A DNA stretch of 64,000 nucleotides, taken from the NCBI RefSeq assembly GCF_012927085.1, contig NZ_JABBFX010000001.1, positions 992,001-1,056,000 of the forward strand. The letters are read 5' to 3'. A program made the translations under genes and the position numbers. The notes under the pieces are model-generated. The model was not told the DNA's origin. It was given only the letters and a program-made list of their open reading frames with translations, and searched no databases. Below, piece after piece: positions 42,004 through 50,303 of the stretch (its first letter is position 1; every line of letters begins with the position of its first letter). The stretch comes from Ramlibacter agri (GTDB taxonomy: Bacteria; Pseudomonadota; Gammaproteobacteria; Burkholderiales; Burkholderiaceae_C).

Positions 42004-43275
42004 ATGGAAGCGCAAGGCCAGCTGGAATTCGACGGCGTTCCCTATCTCGACGGGCACGCCTCCGATCCCCGCCTCCTGGGCTGGATGCAGGGCACGCCGC
42101 CGGCGCCGGAGCGGCGCGTGCAGTTCGGTGACGACCGCTTCCTGGACTTCCCGCAGATCCGCTGGTCGCTGTCGCACATGCGCGAGCTGCTGCCGACGGT
42201 GAACGTCTGGCGCGGGCGCGGTCCCTCGCACACGCTGGGCACGCCCTCGGAAGCGGACATGGCGCGCATCGACGCGCTCGCCTTCACCGACATGCAGGGC
42301 CGCGCGCGCACCTGGGCGAGCTCGCTGCCCGACACCTACACCGACGGCCTGCTGGTGCTGCACCGTGGCCGCTGCATCTATGAGCGCTACTTCGGCGCGC
42401 TGCAGCCGCAGCTGCCGCACAGCTGCTTCTCCATCACCAAGTCCTATGCGGCCACGCTGGCGGCGAAGCTGGTGCACGAAGGCCTGCTGCAGGACACGCA
42501 GCGCATCCCGCACTGGCTGCCCGAAATGCGCGGCACCGCCTACGAGGACGCCACCCTGCGCGAAGTGATGGACATGCAGGTCGGCGTCGCCTATTCGGAG
42601 CTCTACGCGGATGCCAATGCCGACATCTGGAACTACGCGCGTGCCGGCGGCCTGCGTCCGCGGCCGTCCGGCTACGCGGGCCCGGGCAGCTTCTACGAGT
42701 ACCTCCGCACCTTGCAGCCGGAAGGCGCGCACGGCCAGGCCTTCGCGTACAAGACGGTCAACACCGAGCTGATGTGCTGGGTGATGAAGCAGGTGACCGG
42801 GCAGCCGCTGGCGCAGATGCTGTCGGAGCAGCTGTGGGAACCGCTTGGCTGCGAGGAGGACGCCTACCTCACCGTCGACCCGCTCGGCGTGCCCATGGGC
42901 GGCGGCGGCCTGCACGCCAGCCTGCGCGACCTGGCGCGCTTCGGCGAGCTGATGCGGCGCGAAGGCGACTGGGGCGGCCGCCAGCTGCTGCCCGCCGCGG
43001 TGGTGGCGGACATCCGCCGCGGCAGCGATCCGGCCAAGTTCGCGAAGGCGGGCTACACCTTGCTGCCTGGCTACTCGTATCGCAGCATGTGGTGGGTCAC
43101 CCACAACGAACTCGGCGCCTTCGAAGGCCGCGGCATCCACGGCCAGCGGCTTTACGTGGCGCCGAAAGCGCAGATGGTGGTGGCTCGCTTCGCCTCGCAT
43201 CCGGTCGCCGCCAGCGCCGCCAACGACCCGATCACCTTGCCCATGCTGCTCGCACTCGGACGCGTCCTGGCCTGA
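42004..43275 (+). CDS. Serine hydrolase of the class C beta-lactamase/esterase family
   Basis: A 423-residue penicillin-binding-like hydrolase. The nucleophile lies in SITK (Ser143, Lys146). The second motif is YSE (Tyr197) rather than the usual YxN, and HGQRLYV takes the place of the KTG-like third motif. No signal peptide is seen, so it is likely a cytoplasmic esterase, amidase or lactone hydrolase rather than an antibiotic resistance enzyme. GAAGGAG precedes the ATG. It closes the operon with the two dehydrogenases and could hydrolyse an ester or lactone precursor. Confidence 0.85.
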   Translation: MEAQGQLEFDGVPYLDGHASDPRLLGWMQGTPPAPERRVQFGDDRFLDFPQIRWSLSHMRELLPTVNVWRGRGPSHTLGTPSEADMARIDALAFTDMQGRARTWASSLPDTYTDGLLVLHRGRCIYERYFGALQPQLPHSCFSITKSYAATLAAKLVHEGLLQDTQRIPHWLPEMRGTAYEDATLREVMDMQVGVAYSELYADANADIWNYARAGGLRPRPSGYAGPGSFYEYLRTLQPEGAHGQAFAYKTVNTELMCWVMKQVTGQPLAQMLSEQLWEPLGCEEDAYLTVDPLGVPMGGGGLHASLRDLARFGELMRREGDWGGRQLLPAAVVADIRRGSDPAKFAKAGYTLLPGYSYRSMWWVTHNELGAFEGRGIHGQRLYVAPKAQMVVARFASHPVAASAANDPITLPMLLALGRVLA

Positions 43276-43314
43276 GGGCTGTTGCGTCTTGCGCATCCGA
43301 GGATGTAAGCACCA

Positions 43315-43343
43315 TTTACACCTCAATACGTTCGGCCTATATT
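43315..43343 (+). promoter_or_regulatory. Sigma-70-type promoter of the Cache/chemoreceptor operon
   Basis: TTTACA (43315-43320) and TATATT (43338-43343) are separated by exactly 17 bases. Transcription would start near 43350, about 55 bases before the ATG at 43405. This is the clearest promoter in the window. Confidence 0.72.
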
Positions 43344-43404
43344 GGTTCGCGGGACCCGGCATCGCCGCGAGTACCCGTCAACAAACGTCGTTGGAGAGCA
43401 AAGC

Positions 43405-43857
43405 ATGAAGACCTGGATCCGGGCCGCGATGGCCCTTGCCCTGACCGTCTCCGCCGGCTTCGCCGCCGCGGACACCCCCGCCGAAGCGAAGGCCATGCTG
43501 GCCGAAGCGCATGCCCTCGTGGTGAGCAAGGGCCTGGACGGCGCCGCGGCCGATTTCAACGCCGGCGGCAAGTGGAAGCACCCCAAGGCCTACGTGGTGC
43601 TGGTCAACTTCGATGGCGGCACGCTGCTGGCCCACGCGGACAACCCCAAGCTGGCCGGCAAGTCCTTCCTGGAAGCGCGCGACGCCTCGGGCAAGGCCTT
43701 CGTGCAGGAGACCATCGCCAACGTCAAGTCCAGCGGCGAATCGCTGGTCGACTACCGCTGGGCCAACCCCACCACCAAGAAGATCGACAACGGCCACCTG
43801 ATGGCGCGCCGCGTGCCGGGCAAGGAAGCCTACGTCGCCGTCGGCTACTGGGAGTAG
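43405..43857 (+). CDS. Periplasmic single-Cache-domain protein
   Basis: A 150-residue secreted protein with a signal peptide (RAAMALALTVSAGFAAA). The mature part is a small Cache-like sensor fold: helix AKAMLAEAHALVVSKG, then YVVLVNFDGGTLLAHADNPKL (read in parts) and VDYRWANPTTKKI. Such proteins often bind small organic ligands. The chemoreceptor gene starts 19 bases downstream, which suggests that the two act together, with this protein as ligand sensor. Start 43405 (MKTW) has GGAG upstream and gives a full signal peptide. Confidence 0.82.
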   Translation: MKTWIRAAMALALTVSAGFAAADTPAEAKAMLAEAHALVVSKGLDGAAADFNAGGKWKHPKAYVVLVNFDGGTLLAHADNPKLAGKSFLEARDASGKAFVQETIANVKSSGESLVDYRWANPTTKKIDNGHLMARRVPGKEAYVAVGYWE

Positions 43858-43876
43858 GCTTTCAAGGAGTTGCGGC

Positions 43877-45430
43877 ATGCGAGGGCTGGATGACCTGTCC
43901 CTGAAGCTCAAGCTCGCCCTCGTGCTGGCCACCTGCCTGGTGCTGCTGGCCGGCGGGGCGGGCCTGACCTGGTGGAGCTCGGCGCGCCTGGGTGCCGCGC
44001 TGGATTCCCTGTACAACGATAGGCTTCCGAGCTACGGCTTTGCCGCGCGCATGGAAGCCGACCTGCGCGACCTGAACGGGCTGATCAACCAGTCCATCGC
44101 GTTCGAAGGCATAGGCTTCAGCGCGCAGGAAGTGGCCCCGGTGGACAAGGCCATCGTGGCCACGGGCGAGCGCATGGAAGCCGCGGTGGCCGAGCGCCTG
44201 AAGACGGCCGATGCCAGCGAGCGCGCGCAGCTGGAGACCATTTCGGCCGCGCTCAAGAAGTACCGCAAGTCGCTGGCCGACACGCTGGACCTCAAGAGCA
44301 CCGGGCTTGCCAACGCGACCACCTTCCTCACGACGGCGAACTCGCAGTACGCGACCCTGCTGAAGACGGTGGCGGCCATGAGCGCCAGCGAGCTGAAGCG
44401 CGCCGGCGAGGAAGTGGCCGCGGCGCAGGCGCGCAGCAGCCGCATGCAGGTGCTGACCTTGCTGGCTTCGCTGGCTGCCGCCGGCCTGGCGGTGCTGGCG
44501 ACCATGGCCATCACGCGCGGCATGCTGCGGCGCGTGCAGCTGCTGTCGCAGGCCATGACGGCGCTGGGCGACGGCGACCTCACGCGGCCGGTGCAGGCCG
44601 GCGGCCGCGACGAGATCGGCACCTTGATGCGCGACGCCGAAGCGGTGCGCGAGCGTCTCGCACAATCGCTACTGGACGTGCGCCAGGCCAGCGAATCGGT
44701 GCGCGCCGCCGCGGGCGAGATCGCCAGCGGCAACGCCAGCCTGGGCGAACGCACCGACTCCGCGTCGAGCTCGCTGCAGCAGACCTCGGCCTCGATGCAC
44801 CAGCTGACCGGCGCCGTCAACGAGAACGCCCGCGCGTCCGAACGGGCCAGCGACACGGCCAGCGGTGCCGCGGCGTCCGCCCGTGCCACCGGCGACGTGG
44901 TGTCGCAGGTGGTGCAGACCATGGGGAGCATCAGCGATGCGAGCAAGCGCATCGCGGAGATCACCGGCGTGATCGACGGCATCGCTTTCCAGACCAACAT
45001 CCTCGCGCTCAATGCCGCCGTAGAGGCCGCGCGTGCGGGCGAACATGGCCGCGGCTTCGCGGTCGTGGCCGGCGAAGTGCGCAGCCTGGCGCAACGCGCA
45101 TCGGCCGCGGCCCGCGAGATCGCCGCGCTGATCCAGGAATCCGCCGGCAGCGTGCAGGCCGGCGAGCAGTTGGTCGGCAAGGCGGGCGGCGCGATCCGGC
45201 AGCTGGTGGACCAGGTGACCGCGGTGGCCGAGGTGCTGAGCGATATCCGCACCGCCACCCTGCAGCAAAGCAGCGAGATCCAGCAGATCAACCAGGCCAT
45301 CACCGCCATCGACTCGGCCACCATCCAGAACGCCACGCTGGTGGAGGAATCGACGGCGGCCGCCCACAGCCTGCGCGAGCAGGCCGATAGCCTGGCGATG
45401 ACCCTCGGCCGCTTCCGGGTTGCGGCCTAG
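43877..45430 (+). CDS. Methyl-accepting chemotaxis protein
   Basis: A 517-residue inner-membrane receptor. TM1 spans about residues 12-33 and TM2 about 191-214, around a periplasmic four-helix-bundle-like domain of about 155 residues. A HAMP segment and the signalling hairpin follow, with tip [26 protein letters not shown] sequence (read in parts). It lacks a C-terminal NWETF-like methylation docking pentapeptide. AAGGAG lies before the ATG. The partner is probably the Cache-domain protein encoded just upstream in the same operon. Confidence 0.93.
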   Translation: MRGLDDLSLKLKLALVLATCLVLLAGGAGLTWWSSARLGAALDSLYNDRLPSYGFAARMEADLRDLNGLINQSIAFEGIGFSAQEVAPVDKAIVATGERMEAAVAERLKTADASERAQLETISAALKKYRKSLADTLDLKSTGLANATTFLTTANSQYATLLKTVAAMSASELKRAGEEVAAAQARSSRMQVLTLLASLAAAGLAVLATMAITRGMLRRVQLLSQAMTALGDGDLTRPVQAGGRDEIGTLMRDAEAVRERLAQSLLDVRQASESVRAAAGEIASGNASLGERTDSASSSLQQTSASMHQLTGAVNENARASERASDTASGAAASARATGDVVSQVVQTMGSISDASKRIAEITGVIDGIAFQTNILALNAAVEAARAGEHGRGFAVVAGEVRSLAQRASAAAREIAALIQESAGSVQAGEQLVGKAGGAIRQLVDQVTAVAEVLSDIRTATLQQSSEIQQINQAITAIDSATIQNATLVEESTAAAHSLREQADSLAMTLGRFRVAA

Positions 45431-45445
45431 GCTACGATCCGCGGC

Positions 45446-45874
45446 ATGACGACCCGCCGCGTTTTCCTCGCCGCCGCCGCCCTGCCGGCCTTCCTGCTCG
45501 CCCTGCCCGTGCTCGCGCAGCAGCAGGCCAACCGCAACCGGGTGGTGATGCAGGTGAGCGACAACGATCCGGGCAAGTGGAACCTGGCGTTGAACAACGC
45601 CACCAACATCCAGAAGGAACTGGGCATGGACGACGTCGACGTCGAGATCGTCGTCTACGGCCCCGGCATCGGCATGCTCAAGGCCGGCTCGCCGGTGGCG
45701 CCGCGCATTTCCAGCGCGCTTACCAACGGCGTCAAGGTGGTCGCCTGCGAGAACACCATGGCCGGCATGCACCTGCAGAAGAGCGACATGTTGCCGGACA
45801 TCGGCTATGTCCCTGCCGGCGTGGTGGAGTTGATGAAGAAGCAGCAGCAGGGCTGGGCCTACGTGCGGCCGTAG
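45446..45874 (+). CDS. Exported DsrE-like domain protein
   Basis: A 142-residue protein with an N-terminal export signal (TTRRVFLAAAALPAFLLALPVLA, resembling a Tat signal). A DsrE/DsrF-like alpha/beta domain follows, with VVMQVSDNDPGKWNLALNNA, VEIVVYGPGIGMLK and VVACENTMAGMHL, where the Cys sits at the usual sulfur-carrier position. Such proteins relate to sulfur handling. The sulfite dehydrogenase pair is about 1 kb away, which may or may not be meaningful. Confidence 0.82.
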   Translation: MTTRRVFLAAAALPAFLLALPVLAQQQANRNRVVMQVSDNDPGKWNLALNNATNIQKELGMDDVDVEIVVYGPGIGMLKAGSPVAPRISSALTNGVKVVACENTMAGMHLQKSDMLPDIGYVPAGVVELMKKQQQGWAYVRP

Positions 45875-45958
45875 TCAGCTTTCTTCCGTCGCATGGCGGA
45901 TGGGCCGCAGCCCGGTGGCCCGCTATGTTCCGGGCATTGGCGCAGCCGGAGAGCGCAT

Positions 45959-46774
45959 ATGCCCAATCCTTCCTGGAAGATCTGGCACACCGCCGGCCTG
46001 TTCGTGATCGTCGTCGCGATCCTCGCGGGCACCCGCTGGCTTGCGGAGACGCAGCACCTGATGGCGGGGTGGTACCTCTCCATGCTGGCGCTGGTGGCCT
46101 TCCTGTTCGTGTGCGGGCACGGCATCACCGGCCGCCCGCTCGGCGCGCTGATCGACGCCCGCAACGTCATGTCGCTCGCGCGCTTCCAGATGGCCGCGTG
46201 GACGGTGCTGGTGCTCTCGGGCTACCTGACGGCGGCGTTGTCGAACATCGCCATCGGCTCGGGCACGGCGCTCGACATCGCCGTGCCCTCGGAGCTGTGG
46301 CTGCTCATGGGCATCAGCACGACCTCGCTGGTTGCCTCGCCGCTGATCCTGAGCACCAAGGCGAACCAGGGCGCCGACCCGGGCGAGACCATGCGCACGC
46401 TGGAGCGGCTGGACCAGCAGGGTGACGCACTAGGCACGGTGGGCGCCCAGGGCCAGCTGGTCATCAACGATTCACCGGCGCGGGCGCGCCTCTCGGACCT
46501 GTTCACCGGCGAGGAGGTGGGCAACGCGGCGCACCTGGACCTCGCGCGGATGCAGATGTTCTTCTTCACGCTGGTGACGATCGCGGCCTATGCGGCCATG
46601 CTGGCGCACACCTTCGGCCTGCTGGCCGGCAAGCCGGTGACGGAGCTGCCGGCCATCGGCCAGGGCATGGTGGCGCTCATAGGCATCAGCCACGCCGGCT
46701 ACCTGGTGGGCAAAGCCGTGCCGCACAGCAAGCCCGGGCCGGTCGTGGCCAGCGGCCCGCCCGTGCTGCCGTGA
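45959..46774 (+). CDS. Polytopic membrane protein of unknown function
   Basis: A 271-residue protein with about four to five hydrophobic spans: IWHTAGLFVIVVAILAGTRW, YLSMLALVAFLFVCGHGITG, FQMAAWTVLVLSGYLTAAL and, towards the end, MFFFTLVTIAAYAAMLAHTF. A soluble loop lies at about residues 125-185. I do not recognise the family. The start at 45959 is chosen because the frame upstream to 45893 lacks a ribosome site. It is convergent with the sulfite dehydrogenase cytochrome gene, 9 bases apart. Confidence 0.65.
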   Translation: MPNPSWKIWHTAGLFVIVVAILAGTRWLAETQHLMAGWYLSMLALVAFLFVCGHGITGRPLGALIDARNVMSLARFQMAAWTVLVLSGYLTAALSNIAIGSGTALDIAVPSELWLLMGISTTSLVASPLILSTKANQGADPGETMRTLERLDQQGDALGTVGAQGQLVINDSPARARLSDLFTGEEVGNAAHLDLARMQMFFFTLVTIAAYAAMLAHTFGLLAGKPVTELPAIGQGMVALIGISHAGYLVGKAVPHSKPGPVVASGPPVLP

Positions 46775-46783
46775 GCGGCGGGC

Positions 46784-47101
46784 TCACTTGCCCTGTTCGT
46801 TGCCGTAGGTCTTGACCAGGTAGTCGATGATGTCCGGCATGTCGGCGTCGTTCACCGGCGCCTTGAACACCTGCTGCATGCGCTTGACCATGTTTTCCCA
46901 GTAGCCGCGCGGCGCGTTGACCGGCTGGTAGGCCATGTATTCGGCGGAGTGGCAGGCCACGCACTGGGCCTGCGCCTTGGCGTACCCGGGCAGCGGGCTG
47001 GGCTTGAGGAACACGCCGTCGGACGGCAGGTCGATGGTCTTGGTGACGGCGCCGGCGCAAGTGCAGGCAGCCAGCAGCAGGAGGCCGAGGGTCTTCTTCA
47101 T
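46784..47101 (-). CDS. sorB: Monoheme cytochrome c subunit of sulfite dehydrogenase (SorB type)
   Basis: A 105-residue periplasmic cytochrome with a signal peptide (KKTLGLLLLAACTCAGA) and one heme site CVACH (Cys47-His51). It is encoded 11 bases downstream of a molybdenum sulfite dehydrogenase-like gene, the SorAB order, so it should carry electrons from the molybdenum centre to the respiratory chain. The Met ligand is probably in the ENMVKRMQQVF segment. Confidence 0.85.
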   Translation of the reverse strand: MKKTLGLLLLAACTCAGAVTKTIDLPSDGVFLKPSPLPGYAKAQAQCVACHSAEYMAYQPVNAPRGYWENMVKRMQQVFKAPVNDADMPDIIDYLVKTYGNEQGK

Positions 47102-47112
47102 CGCTGTTCTCC

Positions 47113-48345
47113 TCAGGCTGCCATGATCTTCACGGACTCGACGACGTTGCGCATGTAGCCGGCCGGCTGCCACAGCGCCTCCATCGGCTGGCTCTGGCCC
47201 GAGCGGTTCCAGGCCCGCACGCGCAGGTCGTGCGCGCCCGCCTGCGGCGTGAAGCCGAACGTGAACTCGCGGAAGGAGTAGCGACCGAGGTCCTCGCCCA
47301 GCTTCGCCCCGCGCCAGCTCTGGCCGCCGTCGGCTGACCACGCCACCTCGCGGATGCCCTGGCCGCCGTCGAAGGCGATGCCGCGCACCGCCAGCGGCTG
47401 GCCGGCGCTGACGCGCGCGCCGTCGTTGACCGAGGTGATGAAGGAGCGCACGTTGAAGCGGCCGATGGGCCGCGTCGCCGCCGGCGCGGTGCCGGGCGGG
47501 ACGCAGGCGCAGTCGTTGTCGGGGACGCGATAGCCCGGGCGCATCCAGAAGCCCTCGAAGCTGTTGTCGATGACCTCGATCGCCGACAGGTGCTTGACCC
47601 AGTAGGTGCCGTAGTGGCCCGGCACCACCAGGCGCACCGGGAAGCCGTTCAGCATCGGCAGGTCGGCCCCGTTCATCTGGAAGGCGATCATCACCTCGCC
47701 GTCCATGGCGTGGCCCATCTCCAGCGCCTTGACGAAATCGCCGCCGCCGAACAGCGCCTGGTCGAGGCCGTCGAAGGTGACCTGGCGCGCCGTGTTCTTC
47801 GGCTCGGCACGCGCCAGCACGTCCTTCAGCGGCACGCCGACCCAGCGCGCATTGCCCATGGCGCCGTTGGACAGCTGGCCACCGGTGACGCGCGGCTCGA
47901 AGTGGCCGCGGCTGTTGCCCGAGCACTGGTTCACCGCCACCAGGTCCACGGGCTTGAACTGGCTGCGCAGTTCCGCCACCGTCAACGCATACGGCTTGGC
48001 CACCGCGTTGCCGCCGATCTTGATGGCATGCGCGTCGCCATCGACCGAGAACGGCAGGCCGGCGTTGTGGTAGCGGACGAAGAAGGCGTCGTTGGGCGTG
48101 ATCACGCCTTCGTTGAACACCTCCCAGGGCGTCTCCAGCTGCGGCGGGCGCGAGGTCAGCACGATCAGCGGCCGCTTCTCCGGGTACTTCGCGAGCAGCC
48201 GGTGGCCGTTGGCCAGGGGCAGGTCCACGCTGCCGGCGGCCTGCGCGGCCGCCTTCAAGGGCCAGGGCGCGAGGGCCGAGGCCGTGAGCGCACCGGCGCC
48301 ACCCAGCAGGCGGCGCCGCGTGTTGCGGATCGAATTCATGGACAT
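47113..48345 (-). CDS. sorA: Molybdopterin sulfite dehydrogenase-like oxidoreductase (SorA type)
   Basis: A 410-residue periplasmic enzyme of the sulfite oxidase family, exported by Tat (RNTRRRLLGGAGALTASAL). The molybdenum-ligating Cys141 is in VAVNQCSGNSRGHFEPR, and the C-terminal dimerisation domain is present (GIREVAWSADGGQSWRGAKL). It oxidises sulfite to sulfate with the cytochrome encoded downstream. SoxC is a related alternative, but no other sox genes are near. In a catabolic region it may detoxify sulfite released from organosulfonates. Confidence 0.85.
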   Translation of the reverse strand: MSMNSIRNTRRRLLGGAGALTASALAPWPLKAAAQAAGSVDLPLANGHRLLAKYPEKRPLIVLTSRPPQLETPWEVFNEGVITPNDAFFVRYHNAGLPFSVDGDAHAIKIGGNAVAKPYALTVAELRSQFKPVDLVAVNQCSGNSRGHFEPRVTGGQLSNGAMGNARWVGVPLKDVLARAEPKNTARQVTFDGLDQALFGGGDFVKALEMGHAMDGEVMIAFQMNGADLPMLNGFPVRLVVPGHYGTYWVKHLSAIEVIDNSFEGFWMRPGYRVPDNDCACVPPGTAPAATRPIGRFNVRSFITSVNDGARVSAGQPLAVRGIAFDGGQGIREVAWSADGGQSWRGAKLGEDLGRYSFREFTFGFTPQAGAHDLRVRAWNRSGQSQPMEALWQPAGYMRNVVESVKIMAA

Positions 48346-48420
48346 TCCCTGATGCTTAAGTTGTACTGCCGGGCACTGTAGCGGTCAGAGGGAAGTCTCA
48401 GGCGCGGGGGTTTTCCCTAG

Positions 48421-49347
48421 TCAGTAGTTGAACCGGGTGGTCCATTTGCGCTCGTATTCCATGCGGTCGAAATGCTCCGCGAGGAAGTCGATGAAGGTGC
48501 GCGTCTTGGCCGACAGGTGCTTGCGGCTCGGGTAGGCGAGGTTGATCACCAGCCGCGGCAGGTCCCAGGCATCGAGCACCGGCACCAGCCGGCCCGCCAC
48601 GATGTCCTCGTACAGGATGTACGTGGGCTGCACCAGGATGCCCAGGCCTTCCAGCGCCGCGGACCGCAGCACCTGGCCGTCGTTGGACTCCAGCACGCCG
48701 GTGGCCGGCACGGAGACGGTGTCGCCGTCGCGCGTGAAGCGCAGTTCGTGCGGATGGTTGGAATACGTGTAGATCAGCATCGCGTGCTTCGCCAGGTCGT
48801 CCAGCGTGCGCGGCGTGCCGGCGCGACTGAGGTAACCGGGCGAGGCCGCCAGGATGCGCCGCGTTTCCGCCAGCCGCCGGATCGTGATGTTGGAGTCCGG
48901 CTCCGTCTCGCGCGTGCGGATGGCGACGTCGATGTTGTTGTCGATCAGGTCCAGGTAGCGGTTGGCCGTCTCCACGTGCACGCGCACGTTGGGATAGCGC
49001 CGCGTGTATTCGGGCAGCAGCGGCGCGATGTGCGACATCGAGAAGGACAGCGAGGCCGTCACCCGCAAGGTGCCGGTGGGGTTGAGCGTCGACGCGTTCA
49101 CCGCCGACTCGGCCTCGTGCAGGTCCGCGAGGATGCCCTTGCTGCGGCGCAGGAACTCCTGCCCCGGCTCGGTGAGGAAGAGGCGCCGCGTGTTGCGCTC
49201 CACCAACCGCGCGCCCAGGCGCTCTTCCAGCGCCGAGAGGTGCCGGCTGGCCGCGGCGTTGGAAAGCCCCAACTCCTCCGCGGCACGGCTCAGGCTGCCG
49301 GTCTCCGCCACCTGCACGAACAAGGCCATCTCTGTCCAGCGATCCAC
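48421..49347 (-). CDS. LysR-family transcriptional regulator
   Basis: A 308-residue LysR-type regulator with the N-terminal helix-turn-helix in FVQVAETGSLSRAAEELGLS and recognition helix NAAASRHLSALEERLG. It is divergent from the hydroxyquinol-dioxygenase operon (start 49464) across 116 bases. A TTC...GAA element with T-N11-A spacing (49366-49379) lies in that gap. It probably controls the dioxygenase/maleylacetate reductase operon in response to an aromatic intermediate. Confidence 0.9.
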   Translation of the reverse strand: MDRWTEMALFVQVAETGSLSRAAEELGLSNAAASRHLSALEERLGARLVERNTRRLFLTEPGQEFLRRSKGILADLHEAESAVNASTLNPTGTLRVTASLSFSMSHIAPLLPEYTRRYPNVRVHVETANRYLDLIDNNIDVAIRTRETEPDSNITIRRLAETRRILAASPGYLSRAGTPRTLDDLAKHAMLIYTYSNHPHELRFTRDGDTVSVPATGVLESNDGQVLRSAALEGLGILVQPTYILYEDIVAGRLVPVLDAWDLPRLVINLAYPSRKHLSAKTRTFIDFLAEHFDRMEYERKWTTRFNY

Positions 49348-49365
49348 TGCCAGTCTCCTGCTCTC

Positions 49366-49379
49366 TTCCGCGCCGCGAA
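49366..49379. promoter_or_regulatory. Possible LysR box before the hydroxyquinol dioxygenase operon
   Basis: TTCCGCGCCGCGAA has imperfect dyad symmetry and T-N11-A spacing (T49366, A49378). It lies 85 bases upstream of the dioxygenase ATG in a divergent region. GC-rich background makes chance matches likely. Confidence 0.35.
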
Positions 49380-49463
49380 AAACTCATTTGCCCCGGCGCG
49401 CTTTCCCAAATTATGGCCGCCCCCTACAGTCCCACCCACGCCCCGCGGGGGCAGGAGAGACCC

Positions 49464-50303
49464 ATGCGCAACGTGAACCAGGACACCATCACCCAGGCCG
49501 TCATCGCCCGGCTGGCCGAAACGCCGGACCCGCGCCTGAAGGAGATCATGACCAGCCTGGTGCAGCACCTGCATGCCTTCGCCCGCGAGGTGAAGCTGAC
49601 CGAAGCCGAGTGGTTCCAGGGCATCGACTTCCTGACCCGCGTGGGCCAGAAGTGCGACGACAAGCGGCAGGAGTTCATCCTGCTGTCGGACACCCTGGGC
49701 ATGTCGATGCTGACGGTGGCGATGAACAACGACAAGCCGGCAGGCTGCACCGAAGCCACCGTGTTCGGCCCCTTCTACGTGGAAGGCGCACCAGAGTTCG
49801 ACCTGGGCGAGGACGTGGCGGGCGGCGCGCCCGGCGTTCCCTGCGAGGTGCGCGGCCGCGTGCTGGGCCTCAACGGCGAGCCGGTGCCCGGCGCCGAGCT
49901 GCACGTCTGGCAGGCCGATGCCGAAGGGATGTACGACGTGCAGCGCGAAGGCCTGGAGCACGCGCAGGCACGCGGTGTGCTGCACGCCAGCAAGGACGGG
50001 AAGTACTGGTTCAAGTCCATCCTGGCCGAGGCCTACCCGATTCCCACCGACGGGCCGGTCGGCGAGATGCTGCGCGCGACCAGGCGCCATCCCTGGCGGC
50101 CGGCGCACCTGCACTTCATGATCAAGGCGCCGGGCTACGAGACGCTGATCACCCACGTGTTCCGCAACGGTGACACCTACCTCGACTCCGATGCGGTGTT
50201 CGGCGTGCGGCAGTCGCTCATCGCCGACTGGGTGAAGCAGCCGGATGGCCACTACCTCGTCGAATACGACTTCGTGCTGAATCCGGCGAAGGGGCAGCAT
50301 TGA
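49464..50303 (+). CDS. Intradiol ring-cleavage dioxygenase, hydroxyquinol 1,2-dioxygenase type
   Basis: A 279-residue Fe(III) intradiol dioxygenase. The iron ligands are Tyr157 (GMYDVQ), Tyr191 (YPIPTDGPVG), His215 and His217 (RPAHLHFM). The spacing matches hydroxyquinol and catechol 1,2-dioxygenases, and the N-terminal helical domain (FILLSDTLGMSMLTVAMN) is typical of the hydroxyquinol branch. It would convert 1,2,4-benzenetriol to maleylacetate, and maleylacetate reductase is the last gene of the same operon. A GCAGGAGAGA ribosome site supports ATG 49464. Chlorinated or aminated catechols remain possible substrates. Confidence 0.88.
   Translation: MRNVNQDTITQAVIARLAETPDPRLKEIMTSLVQHLHAFAREVKLTEAEWFQGIDFLTRVGQKCDDKRQEFILLSDTLGMSMLTVAMNNDKPAGCTEATVFGPFYVEGAPEFDLGEDVAGGAPGVPCEVRGRVLGLNGEPVPGAELHVWQADAEGMYDVQREGLEHAQARGVLHASKDGKYWFKSILAEAYPIPTDGPVGEMLRATRRHPWRPAHLHFMIKAPGYETLITHVFRNGDTYLDSDAVFGVRQSLIADWVKQPDGHYLVEYDFVLNPAKGQH

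Noticed and set aside
42004..43275. An antibiotic-resistance class C beta-lactamase
   Set aside because: No signal peptide, an altered second motif, and a catabolic operon context.
47113..48345. SoxC of a thiosulfate-oxidising Sox system
   Set aside because: No soxXYZAB genes are nearby, and the partner is a small monoheme cytochrome as in SorAB.
49386..49411. ATTTG and CAAAT inverted pentamers before the hydroxyquinol dioxygenase gene
   Set aside because: The arms are only 5 bases with a 16-base spacer; not convincing as an operator.
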